Of a stretch of 64,000 nucleotides of DNA, positions 34,395-42,107 are shown one piece after another. Within the stretch, counting starts at the first letter, position 1. Each line of letters begins with the position of its first letter. Below the pieces are notes generated by a model, which made no database searches, was not told the origin of the DNA, and worked only from the letters and a program-made list of their open reading frames with translations. The stretch is from the NCBI GenBank assembly GCA_910574345.1, contig CAJSZV010000009.1, positions 148,372-212,371 of the forward strand, in the 5' to 3' direction. The stretch comes from Clostridiaceae bacterium. Lineage in GTDB: Bacteria; Bacillota; Clostridia; Lachnospirales; Lachnospiraceae. The translations under genes were made by a program, and so were the position numbers.

Positions 34395-36377
34395 ATGGGT
34401 ACATATGCAGAGGACGCAAAACAGTTGTTACGTCTGGTAGGCGGAAAAGAGAACATCGCGGCAGTTTCGCATTGCATGACGAGAATGCGGTTTGCCCTGG
34501 CGGATCCGGGGAAGGCGGATGTGAAAGCCATTGAGGCCATGAAGGTGGTGAAGGGAAGTTTTACCCAGTCCGGACAGTTTCAGGTGATTATCGGCAACAC
34601 GGTGGCTGATTTTTACAATGATTTTGTGAAGACGGCGGGGATTGAGGGAGTGTCCAAGGACGCGGTGAAGCAGGCGGCGAAGAAAAACCAGAATCCTCTT
34701 CAGAGGGTGATCACGGCCCTGGCTGAGATCTTTGCGCCCCTTATTCCAGCCATTATTACAGGCGGTTTAATCCTTGGCTTCAGGAACTGCATTGACAGCT
34801 TATATTTGTTTGAGAACGGCACCAAGACCTTATGCGACATCAGCCAGTTCTGGGCGGGGATCGACAGTTTCCTGTGGCTCATAGGGGAAGCGGTATTCCA
34901 CATGCTTCCGGTGGGGATCTGCTGGTCCGTGACAAAGAAGATGGGCACCACCCAGATGCTGGGGATTGTCCTTGGCCTGACCTTGGTATCGGGACAATTA
35001 CTCAACGCCTACGCGGTGGCGGGGACGGCTGCGGCGGATATTCCCAAGTGGAATTTCGGAGGCTTCCAGGTGAATATGATCGGCTATCAGGGGCAGGTGA
35101 TTCCGGCGATTTTAGCTGCCTTTACTCTGGTGTACCTGGAAAAATTTTTCCGGAAGATTACGCCTCAGGTGATCTCCATGATCGTGGTTCCTTTCTTAAG
35201 TCTCCTGCTGTCGGTTATGGCTGCCCACTTTGTGCTGGGCCCCATAGGCTGGAAGGTGGGAGCGGCGGTTTCTGCAGTGGTGTTTGCGGGAATTACGGGG
35301 ACATTTAAGGTTGTATTCGGGGCATTGTTTGGTGTGATTTATGCTCCCTTAGTGATTACGGGACTCCACCATATGTCCAATGCCATTGATCTGCAGCTGA
35401 TTGCGGACTACGGCGGAACCATGCTTTGGCCTATGATCGCCCTGTCCAATATTGCCCAAGGTTCTGCGGTTCTTGGGATGATATGGCTCCAGAGAAAGGA
35501 CGCCCAGGCCCAGGAGGTGAATATTCCGGCATGTATTTCCTGTTACCTTGGCGTCACGGAGCCGGCGATTTTCGGGGTCAACTTAAAGAGAGGATTTCCT
35601 TTTGTCTGTGGTATGATCGGGTCCGGCATGGCAGCTGTTGTATGTGTGGCCACAGGGACTACGGCCAACGCAATCGGTGTCGGCGGCGTTCCCGGAATCC
35701 TGTCGATTCGGCCTCAGTTTATGGCTTGCTTTGGGATTTGCATGGTGATCGCTTTTGGGGTTCCCTTCTTATTGACAGCGGCTGTGGGAAAAAAGAAGCT
35801 GGCGGAAGCTGTTAATGAGACAGCAGAACTGGCAGAGATTGCCGCAGGGGCAGGCACAAGCGCGGCGGCAGGGGTTATGGCTTCTGTAATGGAGGAAAGG
35901 GAAGCCGGTGAAAAGGAGGGAAACGGAATTCTGACGGCATTTTTGTCTGGGAAAGCGATTCCCCTGGCGGACGTGGGGGACGGTGTTTTCTCGGCGGGAA
36001 TCTTGGGGGACGGCATGGCCATTATTCCGGAAAGCGGGATTTTGTACGCACCGGCAGATGCACAGATTGCGGCTCTGATGCCGGATTCACGCCACGCCTG
36101 CGGATTAAGGCTGGATAACGGTATGGAGGTTCTCCTGCATATCGGGCTGGACACCGTGGATATGAAGGGGGACGGATTTGAATATCTGGTGGAGGAAGGC
36201 CAGAGGATCAGTGCCGGAACGGCTCTCATTCGGTTTGACCGGGAAAAGATTCAGGCTGCGGGCCACCGTGACGTGACAGTTTGTGTGATCAGCAATGTGG
36301 GGAATGCCAGGGATATTCAGTTCCATACAGGAATGAATGTAAAGGAAAATGAGACAACGATAGTAGCATTCAAATGA
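34395..36377 (+). CDS. treP: Trehalose-specific PTS transporter EIIBC-EIIA
   Basis: A 660-residue membrane phosphotransferase that imports trehalose as trehalose 6-phosphate. The order is EIIB with the phosphocysteine Cys27 in SHCMTRMRF, then the EIIC domain with about ten helices. A Glu/Ala-rich linker leads to a C-terminal glucose-type EIIA with its active histidine in LLHIGLDTV. Many trehalose EIIBC proteins lack the EIIA part and borrow one; here it is fused. The start follows GGAGGG. It is the first gene of the tre operon. Confidence 0.93.
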   Translation: MGTYAEDAKQLLRLVGGKENIAAVSHCMTRMRFALADPGKADVKAIEAMKVVKGSFTQSGQFQVIIGNTVADFYNDFVKTAGIEGVSKDAVKQAAKKNQNPLQRVITALAEIFAPLIPAIITGGLILGFRNCIDSLYLFENGTKTLCDISQFWAGIDSFLWLIGEAVFHMLPVGICWSVTKKMGTTQMLGIVLGLTLVSGQLLNAYAVAGTAAADIPKWNFGGFQVNMIGYQGQVIPAILAAFTLVYLEKFFRKITPQVISMIVVPFLSLLLSVMAAHFVLGPIGWKVGAAVSAVVFAGITGTFKVVFGALFGVIYAPLVITGLHHMSNAIDLQLIADYGGTMLWPMIALSNIAQGSAVLGMIWLQRKDAQAQEVNIPACISCYLGVTEPAIFGVNLKRGFPFVCGMIGSGMAAVVCVATGTTANAIGVGGVPGILSIRPQFMACFGICMVIAFGVPFLLTAAVGKKKLAEAVNETAELAEIAAGAGTSAAAGVMASVMEEREAGEKEGNGILTAFLSGKAIPLADVGDGVFSAGILGDGMAIIPESGILYAPADAQIAALMPDSRHACGLRLDNGMEVLLHIGLDTVDMKGDGFEYLVEEGQRISAGTALIRFDREKIQAAGHRDVTVCVISNVGNARDIQFHTGMNVKENETTIVAFK

Positions 36378-36557
36378 CTTGACAGAGTCCGGTTTGGTTA
36401 ACGAAAAGGAACGCTTGTGGAACAGAACTTTGCAGCCAGAGTAGGCTCCAGCCACATGACAGGAGTCCGTTCCGGCTGCATGGCAGGAGCCGTATTGCGG
36501 CGGGTGTGGATGAAATGTATTCCGGGAGTATATTGGAGCAAAAGGGAGGATAAAAGA
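36378..36557 (+). other. treP-treC intergenic stretch with imperfect repeats
   Basis: The 180 bases hold two imperfect direct copies of a 22-base unit with CATGRCAGGAG at its centre, and GGCTCC/GGAGCC arms. The frame is open through it to treC, but it lacks a ribosome site until 36545. Confidence 0.4.
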
Positions 36558-38264
36558 ATGACGGATTTCAGAAAAATGACGGTGTACCAGATATACCCGA
36601 AATCCTTTCGGGATACCAACGGGGATGGCTTTGGGGACATCCCCGGAGTGATTGAGAAATTGGATTATCTCCGGGAGCTGGGGGTGGATTATCTGTGGCT
36701 GACCCCGTTTTTTCCTTCGCCGCAGAATGACAACGGGTATGACGTAGCGGATTACCGCGCCGTGGATCCCAAGTTTGGGACCATGGAGGATTTGGAGCGT
36801 TTGGTGAGTCAGAGTGAAGAGTGGGGCATGGGGATTATGCTGGACATGGTATTTAACCATACATCCACTTATCATCCGTGGTTTCAGAGGGCTCTGGCAG
36901 GGGAGGAAAAGTATCAGAAGTACTATATTTTCAAGGATGGAACACCGGATCAGGCTCCCACAAACTGGCAGTCAAAATTCGGGGGACCGGCGTGGGAATA
37001 TGTGCCCCACTTAAAAAAATGGTATCTCCGGCTGTATGATGTGACCCAGGCGGATTTAAACTGGGATAACCCGGAGGTTCGTGAGGAGTTGAAGGAAATC
37101 CTTCGGTTCTGGAAGGCAAAAGGGATTCAGGGATTCCGCTTTGACGTGATCAATCTGGTCTCCAAGCCGGAGGTGATGGAGGATGATTTTGAGGGAGACG
37201 GGCGGAGGTTTTACAGTGACGGCCCCCGTATCCATGAATACCTGAAAGAACTGGTAAGGGATTCGGGGATTGAGGACCTGGTGACGGTGGGAGAGATGTC
37301 GTCCACATCCCTTGAGCATTGTATCCGGTATTCCGCGCCGGAGGAGAGGGAGTTTTCCATGTGCTTTAATTTTCATCATCTGAAGACGGATTACAGGGAT
37401 GGAGATAAATGGGCGCTTATGGATACGGATTACAAGAAATTAAAGGAAATCTTTGTGGAATGGCAGATGGGAATGCAAGAAGGGGGCGGCTGGAATGCCC
37501 TGTTCTGGTGCAACCATGACCAGCCCCGGATTGTAAGCAGGCTGGGAGATGAAAAGGCTTACTGGAAGGAGTCGGCGAAAATGCTGGCAGCCATGATTCA
37601 TCTCATGCGGGGAACTCCCTACATCTATCAGGGGGAGGAGATCGGAATGATGAATGCCCATTACCCCTCCATTGACCGGTATCGGGATGTGGAAAGCCTG
37701 AACTATTATAAGATTTTGCTGGAACGGGGGGAGACGAGGGAGGAAGCCCTTAAGACCCTGGCGGCAAGGTCCAGGGATAACAGCAGGACTCCTATGCAGT
37801 GGACCGGGGAAAAGTACGGCGGGTTTTCCGAGGCAAAACCGTGGCTTCCCATGTCCGCCGAATTCAGAGGGGAAATCACGGTGGAGGCCCAGGAGAAGGA
37901 TGAGGATTCCATTCTTGCTTTTTATAAGAAGCTGATTGCCATGAGAAAAAAGTATCCGGTGATTTCGGAGGGGGAAATCTCATTTTTGGAGACGGGAACG
38001 GATAGGGTCATAGCATATGAACGAGTGCTGGGCCAGCAGAAGATGCTGGTATTCTGCAATCTGGACGGCAGGAATCAGAGGATCCGTGGAAACGGGAAAT
38101 GGAAGGGGTTTGAGGTGCTGCTTGGGAATTATGCCTTGTCCGCCGGTGACTCCCGGTTCGTAAAAGACATGGACGGGGGCGGGTCCGGCAGCTGGAGGGA
38201 TGGGGAGGAATCCTATGGGATGAGGCCTTATGAGCTTTTAGTTCTTGGAAAGAATGTGATGTAA
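36558..38264 (+). CDS. treC: Alpha,alpha-phosphotrehalase (GH13)
   Basis: A 568-residue cytosolic enzyme that splits trehalose 6-phosphate to glucose and glucose 6-phosphate. It opens MTVYQIYPKSFRDTNGDGFGD, the oligo-1,6-glucosidase/TreA type. Catalytic residues are the Asp in FRFDVINLV, the Glu in VGEMSS and the Asp in CNHDQPR; SPQNDNGYDVADY and SRTPMQW are family markers. The ATG at 36558 has GGGAGGA upstream; the frame extends to 36417 without a site. Context with treP and treR supports phosphotrehalase over plain glucosidase. Confidence 0.92.
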   Translation: MTDFRKMTVYQIYPKSFRDTNGDGFGDIPGVIEKLDYLRELGVDYLWLTPFFPSPQNDNGYDVADYRAVDPKFGTMEDLERLVSQSEEWGMGIMLDMVFNHTSTYHPWFQRALAGEEKYQKYYIFKDGTPDQAPTNWQSKFGGPAWEYVPHLKKWYLRLYDVTQADLNWDNPEVREELKEILRFWKAKGIQGFRFDVINLVSKPEVMEDDFEGDGRRFYSDGPRIHEYLKELVRDSGIEDLVTVGEMSSTSLEHCIRYSAPEEREFSMCFNFHHLKTDYRDGDKWALMDTDYKKLKEIFVEWQMGMQEGGGWNALFWCNHDQPRIVSRLGDEKAYWKESAKMLAAMIHLMRGTPYIYQGEEIGMMNAHYPSIDRYRDVESLNYYKILLERGETREEALKTLAARSRDNSRTPMQWTGEKYGGFSEAKPWLPMSAEFRGEITVEAQEKDEDSILAFYKKLIAMRKKYPVISEGEISFLETGTDRVIAYERVLGQQKMLVFCNLDGRNQRIRGNGKWKGFEVLLGNYALSAGDSRFVKDMDGGGSGSWRDGEESYGMRPYELLVLGKNVM

Positions 38265-38294
38265 CTGTTCAGACAGCTATAAGGAGTATTATGG

Positions 38295-38343
38295 AAAAAG
38301 CACAGAAGCGGCTTTGTATAGTCGTAGCGGCCTGTGCTTTTTT
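38295..38343 (+). terminator. Terminator after treC, third copy of a repeated terminator
   Basis: AAAAAGCACAG at 38295-38305 pairs with CTGTGCTTTTT. The loop region also resembles the spoVT and Rpn-gene terminators (GGCTYTGTAT, GGCCTGTGC), so this belongs to the same repeat family. Confidence 0.85.
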
Positions 38344-38353
38344 ATTGTGGGAA

Positions 38354-38628
38354 TACCCTCCGTGAACAAGGGAACACACGGTTTTGCACCACAGATTCAC
38401 GATTCTGCTGTGTTACTGTCGCTCGGTGTACGTCCAGTACACCTCGTTCCAGTGCCTTGCAGAATCGCGAATCTGAGGCGCAAAACTCCTTCGGACCCCA
38501 AGTGCCGGAATTTGGTGGCTGGCAAGGCAGCGGAATGAGGCGTACTGGACGTACGCCGATTGACGCTAACGCCGCCAGCCGCCAAAAGACGGTACTTGGG
38601 GCGTGTGTCCCCTTGTCCACGGAGGGTA
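38354..38628. repeat. 275-bp two-lobed palindromic element
   Basis: This gene-free element is symmetrical about position 38491. Terminal inverted repeats (38354-38380 and 38602-38628) match at 25 of 27 positions. Inside are two lobes of 106 bases, each a 28-bp stem with a 50-base apical module: lobe A stem 38381-38408/38459-38486 (25 of 28 pair) and lobe B stem 38496-38523/38574-38601 (23 of 28). A 9-base linker, TCCTTCGGA, separates them. The two apical modules are inverted copies (about 39 of 50). Each has a 7-bp hairpin whose 5-base loops, GTCCA and TGGAC, are complementary. It could be a non-autonomous mobile element or a structured RNA. Confidence 0.85.
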
Positions 38629-38845
38629 AGATTGACTCGTCAAACCGTAAACGGCATTGCTTTTTTGAGGCAGATTGCATATAATGATGTTGTGGTTCCA
38701 AAGTCATGTATTGACATGCGGACAAGCAGTTTAAAACAAATCAAAGAAGTAGATAAATGGTGCTTTAGCGAACTGCCCCGGTTTTATGAGATGTTCTGCA
38801 AAAGGCCGGAGGTATTAAAATCTATAAAGTGAAGGAGAGACAAAG
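38629..38845 (+). promoter_or_regulatory. Promoter and leader of the alcohol dehydrogenase gene
   Basis: TTGCTT (38657-38662) and TATAAT (38680-38685) are 17 bases apart. The leader contains the 33-base repeat at 38694-38726. An open stretch 38716-38832 could encode 38 residues, but it has no ribosome site and no family I recognise. AAGGAGAG precedes the dehydrogenase ATG. Confidence 0.6.
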
Positions 38846-39877
38846 ATGAAAGGAAGTTTTTTTGTAGGCGCAGACCAGAATCCCAAATTTGAAGTGAGGG
38901 ACATGACCTTTGGTCCCTTAGGCCCCCGTGATGTCCTGGTGAACAATAAAGCCTGCGGTATCTGCGGCACCGACGTGCATATCTATCACGGAGAAAAGGG
39001 TTCCGCCGATGTGAATCCGCCGGTGGTGCTGGGCCATGAATTTGCCGGCGTGGTAGTGGAAGTGGGCTCCGAGGTGACCAGCGTAAAGCCCGGCGACCAT
39101 GTGGCACTGGATCCCAATATGTACTGCAATCAGTGCATGCCCTGCCGCATGGGCAAAAAGCAGGAGTGCGAACATCTCTTTGCCCTTGGCGTCAATGTCA
39201 ACGGCGGTTTTGCAGAATACGCGGTCTGTCCGGAGACCCAGTGCTTTAAAGTTCGGGAAGACATCTCTTTTGATGAAGCGGCTATGGCGGAGCCTCTGGC
39301 TTGTGTGGTACACGGTATTGACCAGGCTCAGATTCAGCCGGGACAGGTGGTCCTTGTCATTGGCGGCGGAACCATCGGTCTTATGATGGTACAGATGGCA
39401 CGGCTCTGCGGAGCGTCTTCCGTTATTTTAAGTGAGCCCGTAGAGATGCGCAGAAGGATTGGCATGGAGGTAGGTGCAGACGCAGCTATTGATCCTCTCC
39501 ATGAAAATGTACCTGAGAGAATTAAGGAAATCTGCAAAAGGGACGGAGCAGATGTGGTGATTGAGTGTGTGGGCAGGCCCTTTGCCGTAGAGCAGGCATT
39601 CTCGGCAGCCGGCTTTGCAGCTACGATTCTTTTGTTCTCTGTTCCCGGTGTAGACGCCGCTGTGCCCCTTCCTCTGTTCGATGTCTATAAAAAGGAACTT
39701 CGCATCGTCGGTTCCATGATCAACCCGGACACCCACCAGAGAGCCGTAAATCTGATTAACAGCGGAAGGCTGGAGTTAAAGAAACTGATCACCCATACTT
39801 ATGACTTAGAGCATATGGATGATGCGATTCATATGCAGATGAGCGCAGAATCCATTAAGGTAGTCGTACATCCATAA
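38846..39877 (+). CDS. Zinc-dependent medium-chain alcohol/polyol dehydrogenase
   Basis: A 343-residue enzyme of the threonine/sorbitol dehydrogenase group. Catalytic zinc ligands are in CGICGTDVH and GHEFAG. The structural zinc cysteines are in CNQCMPCRMGKKQEC. The NAD(P) loop is GGGTIG in LVIGGGTIGLMM. It oxidises a secondary alcohol or polyol to a ketone or the reverse; the substrate cannot be fixed. It follows the palindromic element and lies upstream of mazG, with 54 bases between, so read-through is possible. Confidence 0.9.
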   Translation: MKGSFFVGADQNPKFEVRDMTFGPLGPRDVLVNNKACGICGTDVHIYHGEKGSADVNPPVVLGHEFAGVVVEVGSEVTSVKPGDHVALDPNMYCNQCMPCRMGKKQECEHLFALGVNVNGGFAEYAVCPETQCFKVREDISFDEAAMAEPLACVVHGIDQAQIQPGQVVLVIGGGTIGLMMVQMARLCGASSVILSEPVEMRRRIGMEVGADAAIDPLHENVPERIKEICKRDGADVVIECVGRPFAVEQAFSAAGFAATILLFSVPGVDAAVPLPLFDVYKKELRIVGSMINPDTHQRAVNLINSGRLELKKLITHTYDLEHMDDAIHMQMSAESIKVVVHP

Positions 39878-39931
39878 GGCCGGGAGAGAAAGGGCTGCTG
39901 CCTGCAGTAAGGAAGAAAGTGAGAAAATGCC

Positions 39932-40312
39932 ATGTATTCATTTCAGGATTTAACTGATATAATCGCAAAGCTCCGGTCGGATGAGGGGTGTCCGTGGGAC
40001 AGGGAACAGACCTATGAAAGCCTGAAGAAGTGCCTTGCTGACGAAGCCCAGGAAGTCTATGAGGCCGTGGACAACCAAGATATGGATAATCTGTGCGAAG
40101 AACTGGGAGATGTTCTGCTGCAGGTGATGCTTAACAGCCAGATTGCCAGGGAAGAAGGGGCCTTTACCATTGACGATGTCATTGACGGATTATGTCGGAA
40201 AATGATACGCCGCCATCCCCATGTATTCGGTGATGTAAAAGTGAGCTCCGTAGAGGAGGGATTAGCTCTGTGGAACGCTATAAAAGCGCAGGAAAAAGCG
40301 GAAAGACCTTGA
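39932..40312 (+). CDS. mazG: MazG-type nucleotide pyrophosphohydrolase
   Basis: A 126-residue single-domain MazG, about half the length of the two-domain Escherichia coli protein. The helical MazG core is clear: CPWDREQTYESLKKCLADEAQEV, with metal-binding glutamates in EAQEV and the second cluster EELGDVLLQV. It removes pyrophosphate from (d)NTPs. It opens the conserved block mazG-hup-rqcP-yabP-yabQ. Its stop overlaps the -35 of the hup promoter. Confidence 0.92.
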   Translation: MYSFQDLTDIIAKLRSDEGCPWDREQTYESLKKCLADEAQEVYEAVDNQDMDNLCEELGDVLLQVMLNSQIAREEGAFTIDDVIDGLCRKMIRRHPHVFGDVKVSSVEEGLALWNAIKAQEKAERP

Positions 40313-40337
40313 CAAACCATAGTAAAAAAGATATAGT
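40309..40337 (+). promoter_or_regulatory. hup promoter
   Basis: TTGACA (40309-40314) and TATAGT (40332-40337) are separated by exactly 17 bases. The -35 overlaps the mazG stop codon. This fits strong vegetative expression of HU. Confidence 0.85.
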
Positions 40338-40415
40338 AAAAAAGCTACAAAATTGAGTATGGTTATATAGAGTGGCATGTGACAATGCCATGGTCTATTT
40401 AGGAGGAAGATTTCA

Positions 40416-40691
40416 ATGAACAAAACAGAGTTAATCACGGCAGTATCCGAGAAAGCAGAGATTTCTAAAAAAGACGCAGAGAAGGCCATCAAGGCTTTTG
40501 TTGATGTTGTTTCAGATGAATTGGTAAAGGGAGAGAAAGTCCAGGTTGTGGGCTTTGGTACATTTGAAGTTACTGAGAGAAAAGCGAGAGAAGGAAGGAA
40601 TCTTCAGACAGGAGAGCCCATGACCATTGCCGCTTCCAAGGCGCCGAAGTTCAGACCGGGAAAAGCATTAAAAGACATGGTGAACGCATAG
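40416..40691 (+). CDS. hup: Histone-like DNA-binding protein HU
   Basis: A 91-residue nucleoid protein that bends and compacts DNA. It begins MNKTELITAVSEKA and has GFGTFEVTERKAREGRN, including the beta-arm that enters the minor groove, and ends with FRPGKALKDMVN. The start follows TTAGGAGGA. A strong promoter precedes it, and the rqcP gene starts four bases after its stop, so the two are co-transcribed. Confidence 0.96.
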   Translation: MNKTELITAVSEKAEISKKDAEKAIKAFVDVVSDELVKGEKVQVVGFGTFEVTERKAREGRNLQTGEPMTIAASKAPKFRPGKALKDMVNA

Positions 40692-40695
40692 TAAT

Positions 40696-40935
40696 ATGAG
40701 ATTAGATAAGTTTTTGAAAGTTTCACGATTGATTAAGCGAAGGACAGTGGCCAATGAAGCCTGCGATGCAGGACGTGTTTTGGTGAATGACAAGCCGGCT
40801 AAGGCGTCTTTGAATGTCAAGGCCGGAGATACCATAGAGATTCAGTTCGGAACCAACTCTGTGAAAGTGGAAGTTCTCGATGTCCAGGAGACTGTGAAGA
40901 AAGATGAGGCCAAGGAGCTTTACCGTTATCTTTGA
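40696..40935 (+). CDS. rqcP: S4-domain RNA-binding protein RqcP (YabO/HslR-like)
   Basis: A 79-residue S4 protein: MRLDKFLKVSRLIKRRTVANEACDAGRV is the canonical S4 helix-turn-helix. In Bacillus the orthologue RqcP works with RqcH to add alanine tails to nascent chains on stalled 50S subunits. It sits four bases after hup, as in related genomes. It is followed by a terminator hairpin that runs directly up to the yabP start codon. Confidence 0.93.
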   Translation: MRLDKFLKVSRLIKRRTVANEACDAGRVLVNDKPAKASLNVKAGDTIEIQFGTNSVKVEVLDVQETVKKDEAKELYRYL

Positions 40936-40948
40936 CGCATAATCTGTC

Positions 40949-41002
40949 AGACCCCCTAATATACTTAACCAGGAACATAGGTATATTGGGAGGTCTTTTT
41001 TT
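40949..41002 (+). terminator. Terminator between rqcP and yabP that includes the yabP ribosome site
   Basis: Arms 40949-40964 and 40981-40996 pair at 15 of 16 positions (one G-U), followed by seven T residues (40996-41002). The right arm contains GGGAGG, the likely yabP ribosome binding site, and the T run ends at the yabP ATG. Read-through transcripts would therefore have the yabP site hidden in the stem. Confidence 0.85.
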
Positions 41003-41287
41003 ATGGAAGAGAAGACAGGCATGAGACCCCACAGACTGATGATGCAGAACCGGTCCTCGTTGAGCATTACCGGAATCAGGGATGTGGTGTCTTTTGATGA
41101 AAATCAGGTGGTTTTGGATACGGATATGGGACTCCTTACGATGAAGGGAAAAGACCTGCATGTGAGCCGGCTCACTCTGGAAAAGGGAGAAGTGGATGTG
41201 GACGGGACTGTAGACAGTCTGGTATATTCTTCCAATGAATCTTACCGCAGATCCGGCGAATCCTTTTTTAACCGGCTGTTCCGGTAA
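41003..41287 (+). CDS. yabP: Sporulation protein YabP
   Basis: A 94-residue protein with the YabP family core, SSLSITGIRDVVSFDENQVVLDTDMGLLTMKGKDLHV. In Bacillus yabP is in a sigma-E operon with yabQ and is expressed in the mother cell. The ATG at 41003 is directly preceded by a T run and GGGAGG in the terminator stem. yabQ starts ten bases after its stop. CATAATCT at 40938-40945 matches the sigma-E -10 pattern CATANNNT, but no -35 is convincing. Confidence 0.92.
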   Translation: MEEKTGMRPHRLMMQNRSSLSITGIRDVVSFDENQVVLDTDMGLLTMKGKDLHVSRLTLEKGEVDVDGTVDSLVYSSNESYRRSGESFFNRLFR

Positions 41288-41296
41288 GGAGGGCTT

Positions 41297-41659
41297 ATGA
41301 GCGTCAGCATCCGTTATGAAGCATGGCTGTTTCTTATGAGCATAAGTACAGGTGTGGGACTTACTGTGGTCTACGACTGCGTAAGGATCTTCCGGTTGAT
41401 CTGCCCTCATAAGATGTGGATTGTAGGAGCGGAAGATTTGATCTACGGTATCTACTGTGCAGTCATGACATTTACCCTTCTGTATGAGCAGAACGACGGG
41501 AATCTGCGGGGATTCTGTATCTGCGGAGTGATCCTTGGCATGGCCGTGTATCAGAACCTGGTGAGCCGCCCCGGATTAAAGTACTTGCAAAAGAGATTGG
41601 AATGGCTTAAAATGAAGATAAGAACTCATGGGAATCGGTCAAAGCAGGTGAGAAGATGA
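41297..41659 (+). CDS. yabQ: Sporulation membrane protein YabQ
   Basis: A 120-residue membrane protein with about three hydrophobic helices (AWLFLMSISTGVGLTVVYDC, LIYGIYCAVMTFTLLY, GFCICGVILGMAVY) and a basic C-terminus. In Bacillus YabQ localises to the forespore outer membrane and is needed for the cortex. The start follows AAGGAGGG. Its stop overlaps the divIC start (ATGA at 41656-41659). Confidence 0.9.
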   Translation: MSVSIRYEAWLFLMSISTGVGLTVVYDCVRIFRLICPHKMWIVGAEDLIYGIYCAVMTFTLLYEQNDGNLRGFCICGVILGMAVYQNLVSRPGLKYLQKRLEWLKMKIRTHGNRSKQVRR

Positions 41660-41973
41660 GAGAGACGAGAAGAGCTGTACGGAAGAGAAAAGAGCGCCTG
41701 GGGAACCGGATGGCACTGGTAGGCATTACCTTTGTGGTTATCAGTCTGGCAGTGGTAGTGAATTTCCGTGGTGCAGAGATAAAGGAAAAGGATCTGGCGT
41801 ACCAGATCAGGGAGGAGAATCTGAGCAGGCAGCTGGAAGAAGAGAAAGAACGGGCTCAGAAGCTGGAGGAAGAGAGGATCTATGTCCAGACGAAAGAATA
41901 TATAGAGAAAGTTGCAAAAGAAAAACTGGGCCTGGTAAATCCCGATGAGATTTTGTTAAAGCCCATACAGTAG
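41656..41973 (+). CDS. divIC: Septum formation initiator DivIC/FtsB-like
   Basis: A 105-residue bitopic division protein. A basic cytoplasmic tail, one membrane helix (MALVGITFVVISLAVVVNF) and a Glu-rich coiled coil (LSRQLEEEKERAQKLEEER) are followed by the conserved end IEKVAKEKLGLVNPDEI. DivIC with FtsL stabilises the divisome at the septum. It is coupled to yabQ by an ATGA overlap, which places a vegetative division gene in a sporulation operon, as in relatives. Confidence 0.9.
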   Translation: MRETRRAVRKRKERLGNRMALVGITFVVISLAVVVNFRGAEIKEKDLAYQIREENLSRQLEEEKERAQKLEEERIYVQTKEYIEKVAKEKLGLVNPDEILLKPIQ

Positions 41974-41983
41974 CCGCAGAATT

Positions 41984-42049
41984 TGTCGAAGAATTTTCAG
42001 GACAAGCAGTGCAAATCTGACAAATATTTCCCTTTTGACTGTGTATAAT
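41984..42049 (+). promoter_or_regulatory. Spo0A-type spoIIE promoter with 21-bp spacer
   Basis: CTGACA (42017-42022) and TATAAT (42044-42049) are 21 bases apart, the unusual spacing known for Spo0A-activated sigma-A promoters of spoIIE and spoIIG in Bacillus subtilis. A perfect 0A box TGTCGAA is at 41984-41990. A second reversed box-like TTTGTCAGA overlaps the -35. Confidence 0.8.
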
Positions 42050-42107
42050 GCATATGGGGGTCTCTGACTTATAACAGAGCCTGTATGTAAAGTCAGGAGG
42101 GATTTTT

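Noticed and set aside
36378..36557. N-terminal extension of treC or a small gene between treP and treC
   Set aside because: The frame is open but unlike any GH13 N-terminus, and the ribosome site is only before 36558.
38334..38684. Open frames on both strands across the palindromic element
   Set aside because: They arise from the inverted repeats, lack ribosome sites, and change with each mismatch in the stems.
38716..38832. A 38-residue frame before the alcohol dehydrogenase
   Set aside because: No ribosome site and no recognised family. It starts in the leader repeat and may be chance or a remnant.
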